Assembly: GCA_030765065.1 (NCBI GenBank)
Contig: CM060986.1
Coordinates: forward strand, 76,439,573-76,503,572
DNA: 64,000 nt
Direction of reading: 5' to 3'
From: Deroplatys truncata
Lineage: Eukaryota; Arthropoda; Insecta; Mantodea; Mantidae
Below are positions 38,901 through 42,729 of this stretch, piece by piece; positions within the stretch are counted from its first letter, which is position 1, and every line of letters begins with the position of its first letter. The notes under the pieces were generated by a model that was given only the letters and a program-made list of their open reading frames with translations, did not search any database and had not been told where the DNA came from. The position numbers and the translations under genes were made by a program.

Positions 38901-40748
38901 TTATTTTCTTCACAACTATAAGTACCATATGTATTTGGATACAATAACGTTTTCTAGACAGTTAAAACAAAAGAAACAAACAAAGAAAGAAAAAACCCAA
39001 AAAGACACAAAGCCAAAAAGAATAATTTGGAATTTCATATAACAGTCTTCTTTCTTTCTTTCGTTGTTTCTTTCTCTCTCTCTTTTATACCTATCCGTGT
39101 GTGTGTAATTAAGTATGAGTGAAAGCAAAGCTGTCTACTCCAAATAAGTAGGAGCTACCGATCGGGGTGGTTCAGGCGGTAACGCATCTGGTACTATTCA
39201 GGAGGTCTCGGGTTAAAATCTCGTGTTCCGTCAAACTTGACTAGACTTTTTCGTGATTTCTCTTATTAAAAGTAAATATTAGATTGGATATTTAATACCA
39301 CGACCCTAAGTTCCACCTTAAGTCTAAAGCAATAGTAAAAATGCAAATAGATAGTAATGGCGAATGCTCTCCCATCTACCCACAGATAATCACGGTTAGG
39401 TAGATTGGACGTCACCCTAATGCCATCTGTCCGACACGTGTAGAAGCAGAGATACAGTTGCCCAACACTAAGGTTTCTGTGGACACTTGTCGAAGCTACC
39501 ATCTCCCCGTCACATATAGTTACTGAGATACAGTTGTCTAGCAGTAAGTCGGCCTTTGTGGACACGTGACGAAGCAAGAAATAAATATTTCGTTTGTTAA
39601 CGGCGCTGTCAATTGCCAGAATCATGTCAGAGCCACCAGTGTGGCGAAATTTTGTCCCGTAGTTTTTTAACTTGTTAATAAATCTACAACATGGGGCTGT
39701 CGCTTTTAAGCTCAATTAAAAACCATCGGTCTGGGCTGATCTTGGGATCAAAAGGCCAGCGCCTAACAACTGAACCACTCAGACTGACATGATGGTATGG
39801 TACGGAGATGAGACCTAGAAGGCTATAGTGCAATTGCTTCAAGTTGAAGCATGGAAAGTAGAAAGAGATAGCACTATATTCCACACAACGGTTGGTAATC
39901 CTTAACTGTCTAATCTCAAAACCTTTACCATGGAAACGTACTATTTAATATCTGGTTTAGGTTGAAACATGATATTTAGAAGAGAACAACCAACACACCG
40001 AAGTTATCAGGGTAGTTTCTATATTTCACTGCCAAAAGTGTTGCTGGCAACAACACTACAACTGATACTGAGAGACTAGGCAATAAAATGTGACTGCGGC
40101 AGCAGTCGAACCGCCATTAGTGCACCCCTCCTAGACCGGTCAGGTAGCGTCAAAATGGTCTTGCTTCAACTTAAACCTTACATACTGTAACTGTACACCA
40201 CACACCGATCCAAGAGGTACTATGTTCTAACAGGTCTGTCGCGTTATGACCACGTACAAAACAGATAGCTGACAAACGTAACACAGTTCTCCTTTTGCTT
40301 TCTCTTTGTTCTTATCTTCTTGTTTGTTGCTTATCGACATAAAAAACATAAAGTAATCAGCATAATCGTATACATTATTTATTATAAATAATAAGAGTAG
40401 CAAGTCTGAAGCATTTGTGTGTATGTGTGTGTGAGAGTGAGTGTGTGCGTGTGAGTGTTATTTTCATGCAAGAATGGCCAGAACGGTTGATGTCAAATGA
40501 CCTTAGAACATAGGCTATGTGGCAGTTTATTTATTGTCCCCGAAGGCGAAATGTATCACCTATAATTTTTTATTCATTTCAGGTATAAGATAGGAGTCCA
40601 AGTGATTATTGGAGAAAAAAAACACCAAAGTATTTACAGCATATTGCGCTTTCTTTGGGATGTGGATAGAGATCACTACAGTTTCTATTCTTATGAGAGT
40701 TCAACACTATTTGCCGTTGCCCTTGCTTTTGGTGTGTATTATGAATAG
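3665..40748 (+). CDS. Tctex-type dynein light chain gene, five exons (whole gene span)
   Basis: Spliced from 3665-3944, 11244-11506, 21690-21761, 38147-38337 and 40583-40748. Every junction is GT-AG and the phases agree (280+263+72+191+166 = 972 bases, 323 residues plus stop). Residues ~206-323 form a Tctex1 domain, seen in FQNTYRL, then YKIGVQVIIGEKK, LWDVDRDHYSFYSYES and the family-typical C-terminus FGVYYE. Residues 1-181 are a disordered Glu/Ala/Pro-rich tail. Tctex1-domain proteins are light chains of axonemal or cytoplasmic dynein or adaptors to cargo; the long N-terminal extension and the SRLTV-NTY-L layout recall the DYNLT4/DYNLT5 (TCTEX1D) branch rather than short DYNLT1/3. Orthology is inferred from memory of those sequences, so no symbol is assigned. 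Introns are 7.3, 10.2, 16.4 and 2.2 kb and loaded with transposons. A further small exon in the 16.4-kb intron cannot be excluded, but the phases do not require one. Confidence 0.88.
4383..4800 (+). repeat. H1 repeat, old partial copy
   Basis: Order of matches to the H1 family: ACACGTTTTGAGGTCCAGTG, then an ATGTGAGAACAACATA block, then CAGCTATAACGGTTTAAATT, GTATATTTTGAATTTTCTGC, and ACTATAAGAGATAGGCGAAA. Both ends are eroded. It lies in intron 1. Confidence 0.6.
5150..5232 (-). repeat. tRNA-like SINE fragment
   Basis: On the reverse strand, GATTTGGTGGTTAGCATGC followed by GGTCCCGGGTTCGATTTCC reads as box A and box B of a tRNA-like head related to SINE-A. A SINE-A-like tail (TTTAACTGCAGTGG) follows at about 5270. 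Confidence 0.6.
5387..5426. repeat. (CT)n(AC)n microsatellite
   Basis: Uninterrupted CT dinucleotides pass directly into AC dinucleotides. Confidence 0.95.
5498..5769 (+). repeat. SINE-A copy 4, full length
   Basis: Forward copy starting TCCTCCATGGTGTAGTGG, with box B GGGTTCAAACCCGG, and ending CCATAAGTAAAACTCAATTT. Imperfect flanking matches (CAGAGAA / CAGAGGA) may be a decayed duplication. Confidence 0.9.
5778..5865 (-). repeat. tRNA-like SINE head fragment
   Basis: The reverse strand reads ACTCAGTCGGTAGAGCGCC and then GAGTTCCATTCCTGG, a Lys/Arg-type tRNA-like head. No acceptor-stem pairing is preserved, so it is not a functional tRNA gene. Confidence 0.55.
5870..8080. other. Intron 1 interior without recognised repeats
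   Basis: AT-rich sequence. Overlapping frames at 7430-8040 on both strands (up to 98 residues) show no motif I recognise. MAYTTKQRVSTVTI at about 6633 loosely recalls a transposase start but is too short to call. Confidence 0.4.
8089..8335 (-). repeat. SINE-A copy 5, head truncated
   Basis: Reverse copy from TTATTTATGGACGCTCTTTA to TTGAATCCTCGATCTTGG. It stops inside the tRNA-like head and runs straight into an H1 copy. Confidence 0.88.
8338..9543 (-). repeat. H1 repeat, full span interrupted by ~0.5 kb
   Basis: H1 in reverse from TGTTGGCCTTAAAATTTTAT, continuing through GGCTGATGCCACAAAAAGC and ACATTCAAGATATACATTTT, is broken at about 8675. It resumes at 9195 with TGGTATTTTAATCAAAATCG and ends TACGTGGTAGGGAAAGTAAA. 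The ACACAAGCACACAGACACAC tract replaces the usual dinucleotide run. Confidence 0.82.
8675..9194. other. Unidentified insert inside an H1 copy
   Basis: About 515 bases with no counterpart in other H1 copies. Its last 106 bases are bounded by an 11-base perfect inverted repeat, GTCGTAGCCTC at 9085-9095 and GAGGCTACGAC at 9180-9190. No clear target duplication and no coding signal. Confidence 0.5.
9550..10019. other. Unique intronic sequence
   Basis: No repeat or coding motif recognised between the H1 copy and the mariner. Confidence 0.4.
10022..10900 (+). mobile_element. Mariner-like transposon, internally deleted
   Basis: The TIRs CCAGGTCTGTTCAAAAAATT and CGAGATCTGTTCAAAAACTT (right end, reversed) match with few differences and are flanked by TA on both sides. 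The transposase starts at 10218 (MAELEEQRVCIKFCVKS), shifts frame after residue ~20, and continues as CYEWFMRFKNGRMEVKDDPR, SGRPSTSTDDAHV up to about 10497. It then jumps to the C-terminal catalytic part (LDNAPAHSSL; HPPYSPDLDPADCFLFPKLK). Roughly 400 bases including the first catalytic Asp region (GDETW) are absent. The 879-bp length compares with ~1.3 kb for intact mariners. It lies in intron 1. Confidence 0.92.
11244..11506 (+). CDS. Tctex gene exon 2: low-complexity Ala/Glu/Pro repeat exon
   Basis: The acceptor CTGCAG at 11238-11243 delivers AG to the G left by exon 1, restoring Glu. The frame reads EEKEAEGGAPEAAEGALEG and continues as degenerate repeats of about eight residues built on GAPEAAE, then PPPAEPAPAPSK, and closes with a basic run (EKQRRRKSRAAKPAPGGK) before a GTAACC donor at 11507. 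It has no ATG of its own, so a start-to-stop search misses it; the other open frames here are shadows. The array encodes 88 residues and likely varies in copy number between individuals (inference). Confidence 0.8.
11733..12200 (+). repeat. SINE-C copy 1: long tRNA-headed SINE
   Basis: The head AGCGAGGTGGCACCGCGGTA, with box B CAGGTTCAATCCCTGG, is followed by the body CCATGGGTTTTTCATGATTT, GGCGAATGCTGGGGTGGTT and a pyrimidine-rich stretch. A later block (CTCTGTGGTCTATCTTCC) also recurs at about 27247. At ~470 bp it is much longer than SINE-A. Confidence 0.75.
12227..12467 (-). repeat. SINE-A copy 6 with target duplication
   Basis: Reverse copy with an internal deletion around box B, ending CACTACACCATGGAGGAC. 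TCATGACAAT at 12217-12226 and 12468-12477 is a perfect 10-base duplication. It inserted at the 3' flank of SINE-C copy 1. Confidence 0.92.
13327..13391. repeat. (CT)n microsatellite
   Basis: Long CT run with a central CTTT variation. Confidence 0.95.
13592..13906 (-). repeat. Possible Penelope-like element tail
   Basis: The reverse strand carries CCCTGAAGATGGGGGACATA followed by CCTCGAAACGATCG. A CTGAAGATG...CGAAACG arrangement is typical of the 3' region of Penelope-like elements. Residues PLKMGDITASKRS in the open frame match that style. No RT motifs are seen, so the call is tentative. Confidence 0.35.
14759..14826. repeat. (CG)n(CA)n microsatellite
   Basis: CGCGCG passes into CA dinucleotides with ACATACAC interruptions. 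Confidence 0.95.
14920..15800 (-). mobile_element. Mariner-type (IS630-like) transposase relic split by a SINE
   Basis: On the reverse strand the C-terminus reads WLRRCEACSCANGGHFEQYL then stop (about 14920-14985), a signature ending of a large insect transposase family. Beyond SINE-A copy 7, 15290-15440 reads SPDVNPLEFSFGGY, the third catalytic Asp block (normally SPDLTPLDFFLWGY), and then SITDVESLTQRIHLSVEEMR. N-terminal parts were not found. Reading frame is lost in several places. Confidence 0.75.
15010..15288 (+). repeat. SINE-A copy 7 inside a transposase relic
   Basis: Forward full-length copy, TCTTCCGTGGTGTAGTGG to CCACAAATAAAACTCAATTT. It interrupts the transposase relic between its SPDV block and its NGGHFE C-terminus, so it is younger than that element. 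Confidence 0.92.
16492..16612 (+). repeat. tRNA-like SINE fragment
   Basis: CTCGAGTGCTTAGCGTTCTG resembles box A context and CTGAATTCGATGCCCAG resembles box B. Short and diverged. Confidence 0.45.
17262..17319. repeat. (CT)n(CA)n microsatellite
   Basis: Dinucleotide run at the microsatellite position of the surrounding H1 copy. Confidence 0.9.
17465..17734 (-). repeat. SINE-A copy 8, variant box A, target duplication
   Basis: Reverse copy from TTGAGTTTTATTTATGGACG to CCACGGAGGACG. ACCATTTCTCAGA at 17452-17464 and 17735-17747 is a 13-base duplication. Its head reads GGACTAGTGGTACCGTGC in the sense direction, unlike the TGTAGTGGTTACCATGC of other copies. Confidence 0.93.
18019..18071. repeat. 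(AC)n microsatellite
   Basis: Uninterrupted AC run of about 26 units. Confidence 0.97.
18176..19340 (-). mobile_element. Tc1-like transposase relic
   Basis: On the reverse strand a 128-residue frame (18390-18776) reads VVFSDESRFNVSYSDGHIRV, RRYRGACNLEGCIVEQHSGQ, TPGVMVWVAIGYNNRSHLLR. FSDESRF carries the first catalytic Asp of a DDE Tc1 transposase, and GVMVWVAI is the next strand. Toward 18180 the C-terminal part (IAAHGGHTKYL-like) is recognisable in broken frames; toward 19330 the N-terminal helix-turn-helix half is decayed. Higher GC than its surroundings. Inverted termini were not identified. It lies in intron 2. Confidence 0.88.
19447..19503. repeat. (TA)n(CA)n microsatellite
   Basis: TA dinucleotides pass directly into CA dinucleotides, at the microsatellite position of the flanking H1 fragment. 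Confidence 0.95.
19500..19614 (-). repeat. H1 repeat, terminal fragment
   Basis: GGTCAAAACACGTGTTTCCG then ATGTCGATATCGGATTCTTG and TACTTTCTCTACTTACCATA match the left-terminal region of H1 in reverse. The TA/CA run and sequence to about 19400 probably belong to the same copy. Confidence 0.75.
19622..20216 (-). repeat. SINE-C copy 2, longest
   Basis: The reverse strand begins GAGCGGGATGACTCAAGCGG and has box B GGGATCGAACCCCGG, then CCATGGGTGTTTGGGAGTTT. The head matches the SINE-C copy at 26846 (CGTCTGTGG-CCGCATTCG). About 595 bp with a GC-rich body; open frames in it are incidental. Confidence 0.75.
20612..20747 (+). repeat. H1 repeat, left-end fragment
   Basis: ACATTCCACCCAAAACATTC, then GATACCGAGATTTCACCGGA and GTGTTTTGAGAATCCCTGAA match the start of H1. 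The fragment is cut off by SINE-A copy 9 at the microsatellite position. Confidence 0.8.
20749..20907 (-). repeat. SINE-A copy 9, tail truncated
   Basis: Reverse copy from GCGACACGGGACCACCGG to CCACGGAGGACGAC. It has the variant head GGACTAGTGGTACCGTGC and lacks the tail third. Confidence 0.9.
20944..21106 (+). repeat. SINE-A copy 10, internally deleted, target duplication
   Basis: The forward head TCCTCCGTGGTGTAGTGG with GGTTTCAAACCCGGCGG joins directly to TCAATATAGAATGGGACGCT and the usual tail, so the middle third is missing. AAGGAAGGTCCTT at 20931-20943 and 21107-21119 is a perfect 13-base duplication, showing that it integrated in this short form. Confidence 0.94.
21690..21761 (+). CDS. 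Tctex gene exon 3 (24 residues)
   Basis: The exon runs from acceptor ACACAG to donor GTAAGA, phase 0 on both sides, and encodes SRLTVAGKGRRPTVYKSK followed by IDLEGK. The SRLTV motif just ahead of the Tctex1 domain also occurs in vertebrate TCTEX1D1/DYNLT5-type proteins as I recall them, which supports this short exon as real. It lies directly between the disordered tail and the folded domain. Confidence 0.78.
21891..24800 (+). mobile_element. Unclassified DDE-like DNA transposon relic with inverted ends
   Basis: The ends CTTGCTTCCAAAACCTGTTA (21891) and, reversed, CTTGTTTCCAAAACCTACTA (24800) form an inverted pair. The related motif CCAAA-CCTGCTATTT recurs near 22035, 22160 and 24570. Between them lies a transposase-like gene in pieces. 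From 22482: MFKSEDFGDVVEVEMEKKVE, KTWNKSNKGWKVSYNYKSI. From about 22856: HFLGILSIGRSKVEYAAKMI. From 23004: FCSKTDTCSECLAKN (Cys pair), FDLVQNQPLPKTNIGLEAYY, ARQIWCYEFGVV. After an inserted repeat, from 23808: FFSDSCAAQNKN and later VDIPVYLQIGHLVDKKIGKE. The TDTC--C, YY-RQ-W-Y--G and SDSC--QNKN motifs are those of a multicopy insect protein family with an RNase H-like fold. Several stops and frameshifts break it. Confidence 0.72.
23595..23793 (+). repeat. Repeat E copy 1, inserted in the transposase relic
   Basis: TAGACTGGACGACACCCTAA then GACCTAGAAGGCTAATG and CAGATCCGTCGCGATATGAC all recur in the same order at 39400-40250. It separates two halves of the 21891-24800 transposase just before its SDSC--QNKN motif. 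Confidence 0.7.
24952..26242 (+). mobile_element. Mariner transposon, full length, broken
   Basis: TIRs CGAGGGCAGTCCCAGAAGTA and CGAGGGCTGTCCCAGAAGTA (right end, reversed), flanked by TA at 24950-24951 and 26243-26244. The transposase starts at 25131 (MDKTGHRYVVQYFHLKR) and is followed by stops near 25185 and 25344. The helix-turn-helix is intact at 25393-25470 (LKVRELADIVGISKSAVYRI). The catalytic blocks are TMDETWVHHF (~25600), HQDNAPAH (~25880) and YSPDLTPADYFLF (~25967), giving a DD34D mariner. The C-terminus ends GDYVEK at 26176. Total 1291 bp is the normal mariner size, so it lost function by small changes, not deletion. It lies in intron 3. Confidence 0.95.
26846..27380 (+). repeat. 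SINE-C copy 3
   Basis: Head GATGAATGGCTCAGGCGGCA, box B CGGGTTCGATTCCGG, then CCATGGGGCTTTTCGTGGTT, GCGAATGATAGGTTGGTGTA and a TCTCCCTCTC body, ending near CATCCTATCCC. About 535 bp. Confidence 0.78.
27505..27965 (-). repeat. SINE-C copy 4, head lost
   Basis: The reverse strand reads GGCGAATATTCCCCTTCTAC, CACGAACTTCCTGTTCATTG and a TTTCCGTCCCTCTATTTC body, matching the SINE-C post-head region. The head side runs into an H1 fragment. With copy 3 it makes an imperfect inverted pair. Confidence 0.6.
27985..28177 (-). repeat. H1 repeat, terminal fragment
   Basis: ACACAC tract, then TTGGTTCAGGGGACCTCAAA, GGTAGCGAATTTTTGGGTAG and GGTAGAAGAGGAAGTAAAAA: the left-terminal ~190 bases of H1 in reverse. 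Confidence 0.8.
28180..28970. other. Unique intronic sequence
   Basis: No repeat family or coding motif recognised. Confidence 0.4.
28975..29738 (+). repeat. H1 mosaic, copy a (right end missing)
   Basis: Starts ACTTTCTCTACTACGTATAG, continues AATTCGATACCGAGATTTCA and CCAGAGATGCGACACGAAGG, and stops within the region homologous to 30340 in copy b. Copy b begins immediately after, so the two are tandem. A hAT MITE is inserted in this copy. Confidence 0.9.
29414..29568. mobile_element. hAT-type MITE, 155 bp, 8-bp target duplication
   Basis: Ends CAAGGGTGGCGAAA and CAGAGGTGGCGAAA (reversed) match at 12 of 14 bases. CCATAAGA flanks it on both sides (29406-29413, 29569-29576), the 8-bp duplication of hAT elements. 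The neighbouring H1 copy b has the empty site. No coding capacity. Confidence 0.92.
29739..30706 (+). repeat. H1 mosaic, copy b (reference full-length copy)
   Basis: Left end ACTTTCTCTACTACGTATAG, a (TG)n run at about 29873-29908, and right end GTAAAGAAAGTCATGTGAG then TGTAACATATCAGAATTT. About 968 bp. The right end holds an inverted copy of the left motif and then ATGTG/CATAT, a weak hairpin, before a T run. No open reading frame spans it. Confidence 0.9.
29873..29908. repeat. (TG)n microsatellite inside H1
   Basis: About 17 TG units within H1 copy b. Confidence 0.95.
30985..31937 (-). repeat. H1 mosaic, copy c (inverted, full length)
   Basis: Begins ATCTGATGTGATACATTCAC then ATGACTTTCTCTAGCC and ends GTAGTAGAGAAAGTAAAAAT, the mirror image of copy b. 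The microsatellite position holds GCGCGCACATCTACAGATAG and ACAGACACACACACGG. Confidence 0.9.
31980..32815 (+). repeat. H1 mosaic, copy d
   Basis: GTTTCTCTATGTACAGTAGC start, AAATCGAGATTTCCTGGAAA, GTTGCGACCCGAAGATTTTC, and end GTAGAGAAAGTCATGTGAAA. Slightly shortened at the right terminus. Confidence 0.87.
32835..33605 (-). repeat. H1 mosaic, copy e (inverted, ends eroded)
   Basis: CATATTAATCGAGATAAACA near its start and GGGGGTAATTTTCTTGAAAA, ACACACATGCGCGCG near its end match H1 in reverse. Terminal motifs are lost. Confidence 0.8.
33778..34209. mobile_element. Candidate TA-flanked MITE, 432 bp
   Basis: GGAGCTGTGA at the left and GGGAGCTGTGA (reversed) at the right form short inverted ends, each bordered by TA (33776-33777 and 34210-34211). 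No coding capacity. The inverted repeat is short and no second copy is visible here. Confidence 0.45.
34648..34733 (-). repeat. H1 repeat, short terminal fragment
   Basis: GTCAAAACATGTATTTCCAG, GATATTGAAATTTTGGGTGA, then GCAATACTTCC: the left-terminal part of H1 in reverse. Confidence 0.7.
34828..35040 (-). repeat. H1 repeat, right-end fragment 1
   Basis: AATCTGATGTGTTGCATTGA then ACGGTTTTCTCTACACCC begin this partial reverse copy. Confidence 0.7.
35046..35275 (-). repeat. H1 repeat, right-end fragment 2
   Basis: ATCTGATGTGGTGCACTCAC then ATGACTTTCTCTACTC, followed by CATCGAGATTAACATTTGCG and a TTGTAGGTACAAGGGGAATA block, matches the right third of H1 in reverse. It lies head-to-tail with fragment 1. 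Confidence 0.75.
35430..36130 (+). mobile_element. Penelope-like retroelement fragment (RT end plus GIY-YIG region), broken
   Basis: Forward-strand pieces read KPPFLDVLVSKETQSKLGHS, VYRKPVSTYQYLH, then ALNRRCLQVPCTCS, IEHKRCCWLGHTDKSAVVEH and FDKTEILANT. PFLDV-V plus VYRKPT-T--YLH is the C-terminal RT block, and the later EHKR---G-T-KSAVAEH stretch is the GIY-YIG nuclease domain typical of Penelope-like elements. The N-terminal RT is absent, and the fragment is clearly old and broken in several places. It lies in intron 3. Confidence 0.8.
36178..37480 (+). other. GC-rich island with coding-like frames, identity unknown
   Basis: This is markedly richer in C and G than its flanks. Frames include a 113-residue stretch at 36330 (MGRRRQRKPSPATDRATSTE...PPGGRSSDKLISPADV), SPEILQKLEDAQAEILLTTK at 36740, and others at 36975-37470. 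Composition is Ala/Thr/Pro-rich with no motif I recognise. It follows the Penelope-like fragment directly and may be an ORF1-like or other retroelement part; a decayed host exon cluster is less likely. Confidence 0.45.
37949..37996. repeat. CAC/CCG-rich trinucleotide run
   Basis: ATCACCACCACCTCCGCCGC and similar CAC, TCC, GCC triplets, about 150 bases ahead of Tctex exon 4. Frames through it encode simple Ala/Thr or Gly/Asp runs and are not taken as genes. Confidence 0.85.
38147..38337 (+). CDS. Tctex gene exon 4: first half of the Tctex1 domain
   Basis: The exon begins after acceptor TTTCAG with PRFQNTYRLDSKNPFSVDRV and continues VYTIIKTIVDETLKDVTYNP, ENCAKLVAFMSNEIRTRVK, LQAYE. This is the helical half of a Tctex1 fold: two amphipathic helices with the conserved pattern V--I----V---L----Y. 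The donor is GTAAGC at 38338, leaving AG of a split Arg codon. Confidence 0.9.
39156..39315 (+). repeat. SINE-C copy 5, truncated
   Basis: GATCGGGGTGGTTCAGGCGG, then GGTCTCGGGTTAAAATCTCG (box B) and TTTTTCGTGATTTCTCTTAT: head plus first body segment of SINE-C. Confidence 0.65.
39400..40265 (+). repeat. Repeat E copy 2, with internal duplication
   Basis: TAGATTGGACGTCACCCTAA opens it. A ~90-base unit (GAGATACAGTTGCCCAACAC...TGGACACTTGTCGAAGC) is repeated once as GAGATACAGTTGTCTAGCAG...TGGACACGTGACGAAGC. GAGACCTAGAAGGCTATAG lies at 39810 and CAGGTCTGTCGCGTTATGAC ends it. A tRNA-like segment sits inside. Confidence 0.65.
39718..39795 (-). repeat. tRNA-like segment
   Basis: The reverse strand reads GTCTGAGTGGTTCAGTTGTT, then AGGCGCTGGCCTTTTGATCC: a tRNA-like head with type II features. 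Box B is poor, so it is not a functional tRNA. Confidence 0.5.
40415..40458. repeat. (GT)n-rich tract
   Basis: Imperfect GTGTGT/GAGTGT run shortly before Tctex exon 5. Confidence 0.85.
40583..40748 (+). CDS. Tctex gene exon 5: beta-sheet half of the domain and stop
   Basis: Acceptor TTTCAG then G completes Arg. The sequence YKIGVQVIIGEKKHQSIYSI, LRFLWDVDRDHYSFYSYESS, TLFAVALAFGVYYE, stop TAG is the swapped beta-strand half through which Tctex light chains dimerise in known family structures. The very C-terminal G-Y-E pattern is the family signature. The stop ends at 40748. Confidence 0.92.
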
Positions 40749-40986
40749 CTAAAGACAATGTTTTGAAAATGAAGCTCTTTCTCCCATACTAATATATTTG
40801 TGAGCGTGAGACAATATTAATACCAATAACATATATTCCAATTAAAATAAGGCAAATAGACATTCCTAGAGCCTAAGGTAGTATTTCTCAAATATTCCTA
40901 GATGATGTCTCCTCCCTCATAACCTCTGCCTTCCCATGCTTCCTATAATTATTACAATATTTATTTTTTCACAAAAGCGCTTGTAA

Positions 40987-40992
40987 AATAAA
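40987..40992 (+). promoter_or_regulatory. Candidate poly(A) signal of the Tctex gene
   Basis: AATAAA lies 239 bases after the stop. Further AATAAA copies sit at 41361 and 41603, the last just before an H1 repeat begins at 41646. Which one is used cannot be told from sequence. Confidence 0.4.
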
Positions 40993-41645
40993 TTAGAGGG
41001 GTATTCAATATTCCCAACTAATGCACATATTTTTTCAAACCTGATTCTACTTTCCTGCCTTAGGCTACACACATACAGTTTGAAAGTAAATCGCAGTGTG
41101 AATGGGAAAGTAATTCATTTTGATTAAGCTGTATGATGTGTGAAACACGAATTTAAGCTTCTATGTATAGACGTGTCAAATTTTTCAGTATTTGAAGAGA
41201 AGTATTTTCGATCTGAAGAGAAGTTTAAAAACATGTGACATATATCCACTCATATTAACTTACCCGAGAAACATTAAAATAATTTGTGTTCAAATTCACA
41301 GGAACTTATTACTCACTGCAGCCATTTTTGTAATTAATCACATTTTGTTTATAAGAACAATAAAGTAAAGAAAGCTAACACGGAAATGTAATATTATGGC
41401 ACCAGATGTAACTATAATATCCTCGTCAAAAGTCTTTAATACGTACCTGCAGTATATGAGGATGCTTATGTTTTTGAACAGGTCTGTGCTTTTCACAGGT
41501 GAACTTGTATATAATGAGAATCTAATTTAATGTTTCTAATGTAATTTAAAGTGATTTATATACAGACAATGCGAAAACATTTGTGTAGAATGTATTATTG
41601 GTAATAAAACACTTTTTATTTAATATAGCACTGTTTATTTTTTTT

Positions 41646-42515
41646 CTTTCTCTACCATGTACCTAGTAGAGAAGACATTGCATTCCACCCTAAAATTTGT
41701 TATCAAAATTTCACCGAAAATACATGTTTTGAAGCACCTGAATCCAATTAAAGCAATTTTAGAAAAATGTTCATGTATGCATGCCTGTTAACAACATAAC
41801 TCAAAAATTAAATGTTGGATGAATACCAAACTTGGTATTTAGGTTTGATATCTTCCAAAGATGTGACAAAAAATTTTCAAGAAAATCCCTTCTCCCCAAA
41901 CTACCCTTTACATGGAGTACTTTTCGAACGTTTTTATTTTTAAAAACCAATCTCTAATAATTTCGATTAAAATACCATATATGTAAGACATTTACATGAC
42001 AACTAAAATGTATATCTTGAATGTTCTGAGAATAGCCGATGAAGTCTTCTTCATTCAAAGGAATTTTGTTTAAATTTCTATAACTGGTAAACGTTAAGCG
42101 ATGGACGAAAACTTAGGTACTACACAAAAAATGTAGATCTCTTTAAAACACACAATTTATTTCAAATAAGTTTTTTTGTGGCATAAGCCATTTCTGAGAT
42201 ATCCGTTATTAAAGCTTCGAATTGTTCGTTTATTGGTCATTCTTTTAAAGTACTGCCAACATTCAGTCGTTTCTGCGATTAATGGAAACAACGCGGAATT
42301 TTAAGGCCAGCTTATAGCGTCCAGTTCATAAACATTTGACTATTACTGTTCCCTTTGTATCTATAACAAAATGTGTAACGTAGTCTTTTTCTGCAAAGCT
42401 TTATTTGGATTAAAATGTAGTAGATAGAAAAATAAGCTTTAGAAGGAATAGTTTGTATACCCAGTAATAAAGTTAGTGGGTAGAGGAAGTCATGTGAATG
42501 TATCACATCAGAATT
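41646..42515 (+). repeat. H1 repeat, full-length copy downstream of the Tctex gene
   Basis: CTTTCTCTACCATGTACC start, CCACCCTAAAATTTGTTATC, CAAAGATGTGACAAAAAATT, and end GTAGAGGAAGTCATGTGAAT then GTATCACATCAGAATTT. About 870 bp; the TG tract is nearly lost. Confidence 0.88.
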
Positions 42516-42662
42516 TCTCTCTCTCTCCCCATCCCATTTTGAAAACCACAGGCCTAAAGATAATATGACCTATGATCTATTTGTGTACAGAGAAATAGCT
42601 CAACCAGACATTGATTTTGGGTGGGGGCAGATAGGACATAACCAATTTTTCTGCTTTTACGC

Positions 42663-42725
42663 CAGGCGTGGCAAAAATCTGTTGCTTCCGCGGGTCATCA
42701 TATGCAACACGCGCTACATTAGTGG
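42663..42725 (+). repeat. Fragment related to the hAT MITE
   Basis: CAGGCGTGGCAAAAATCTGT, then TTCCGCGGGTCATCATATGC and AACACGCGCTACA track the first ~60 bases of the MITE at 29414. The other end was not found. Confidence 0.6.
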
Positions 42726-42729
42726 AGAA

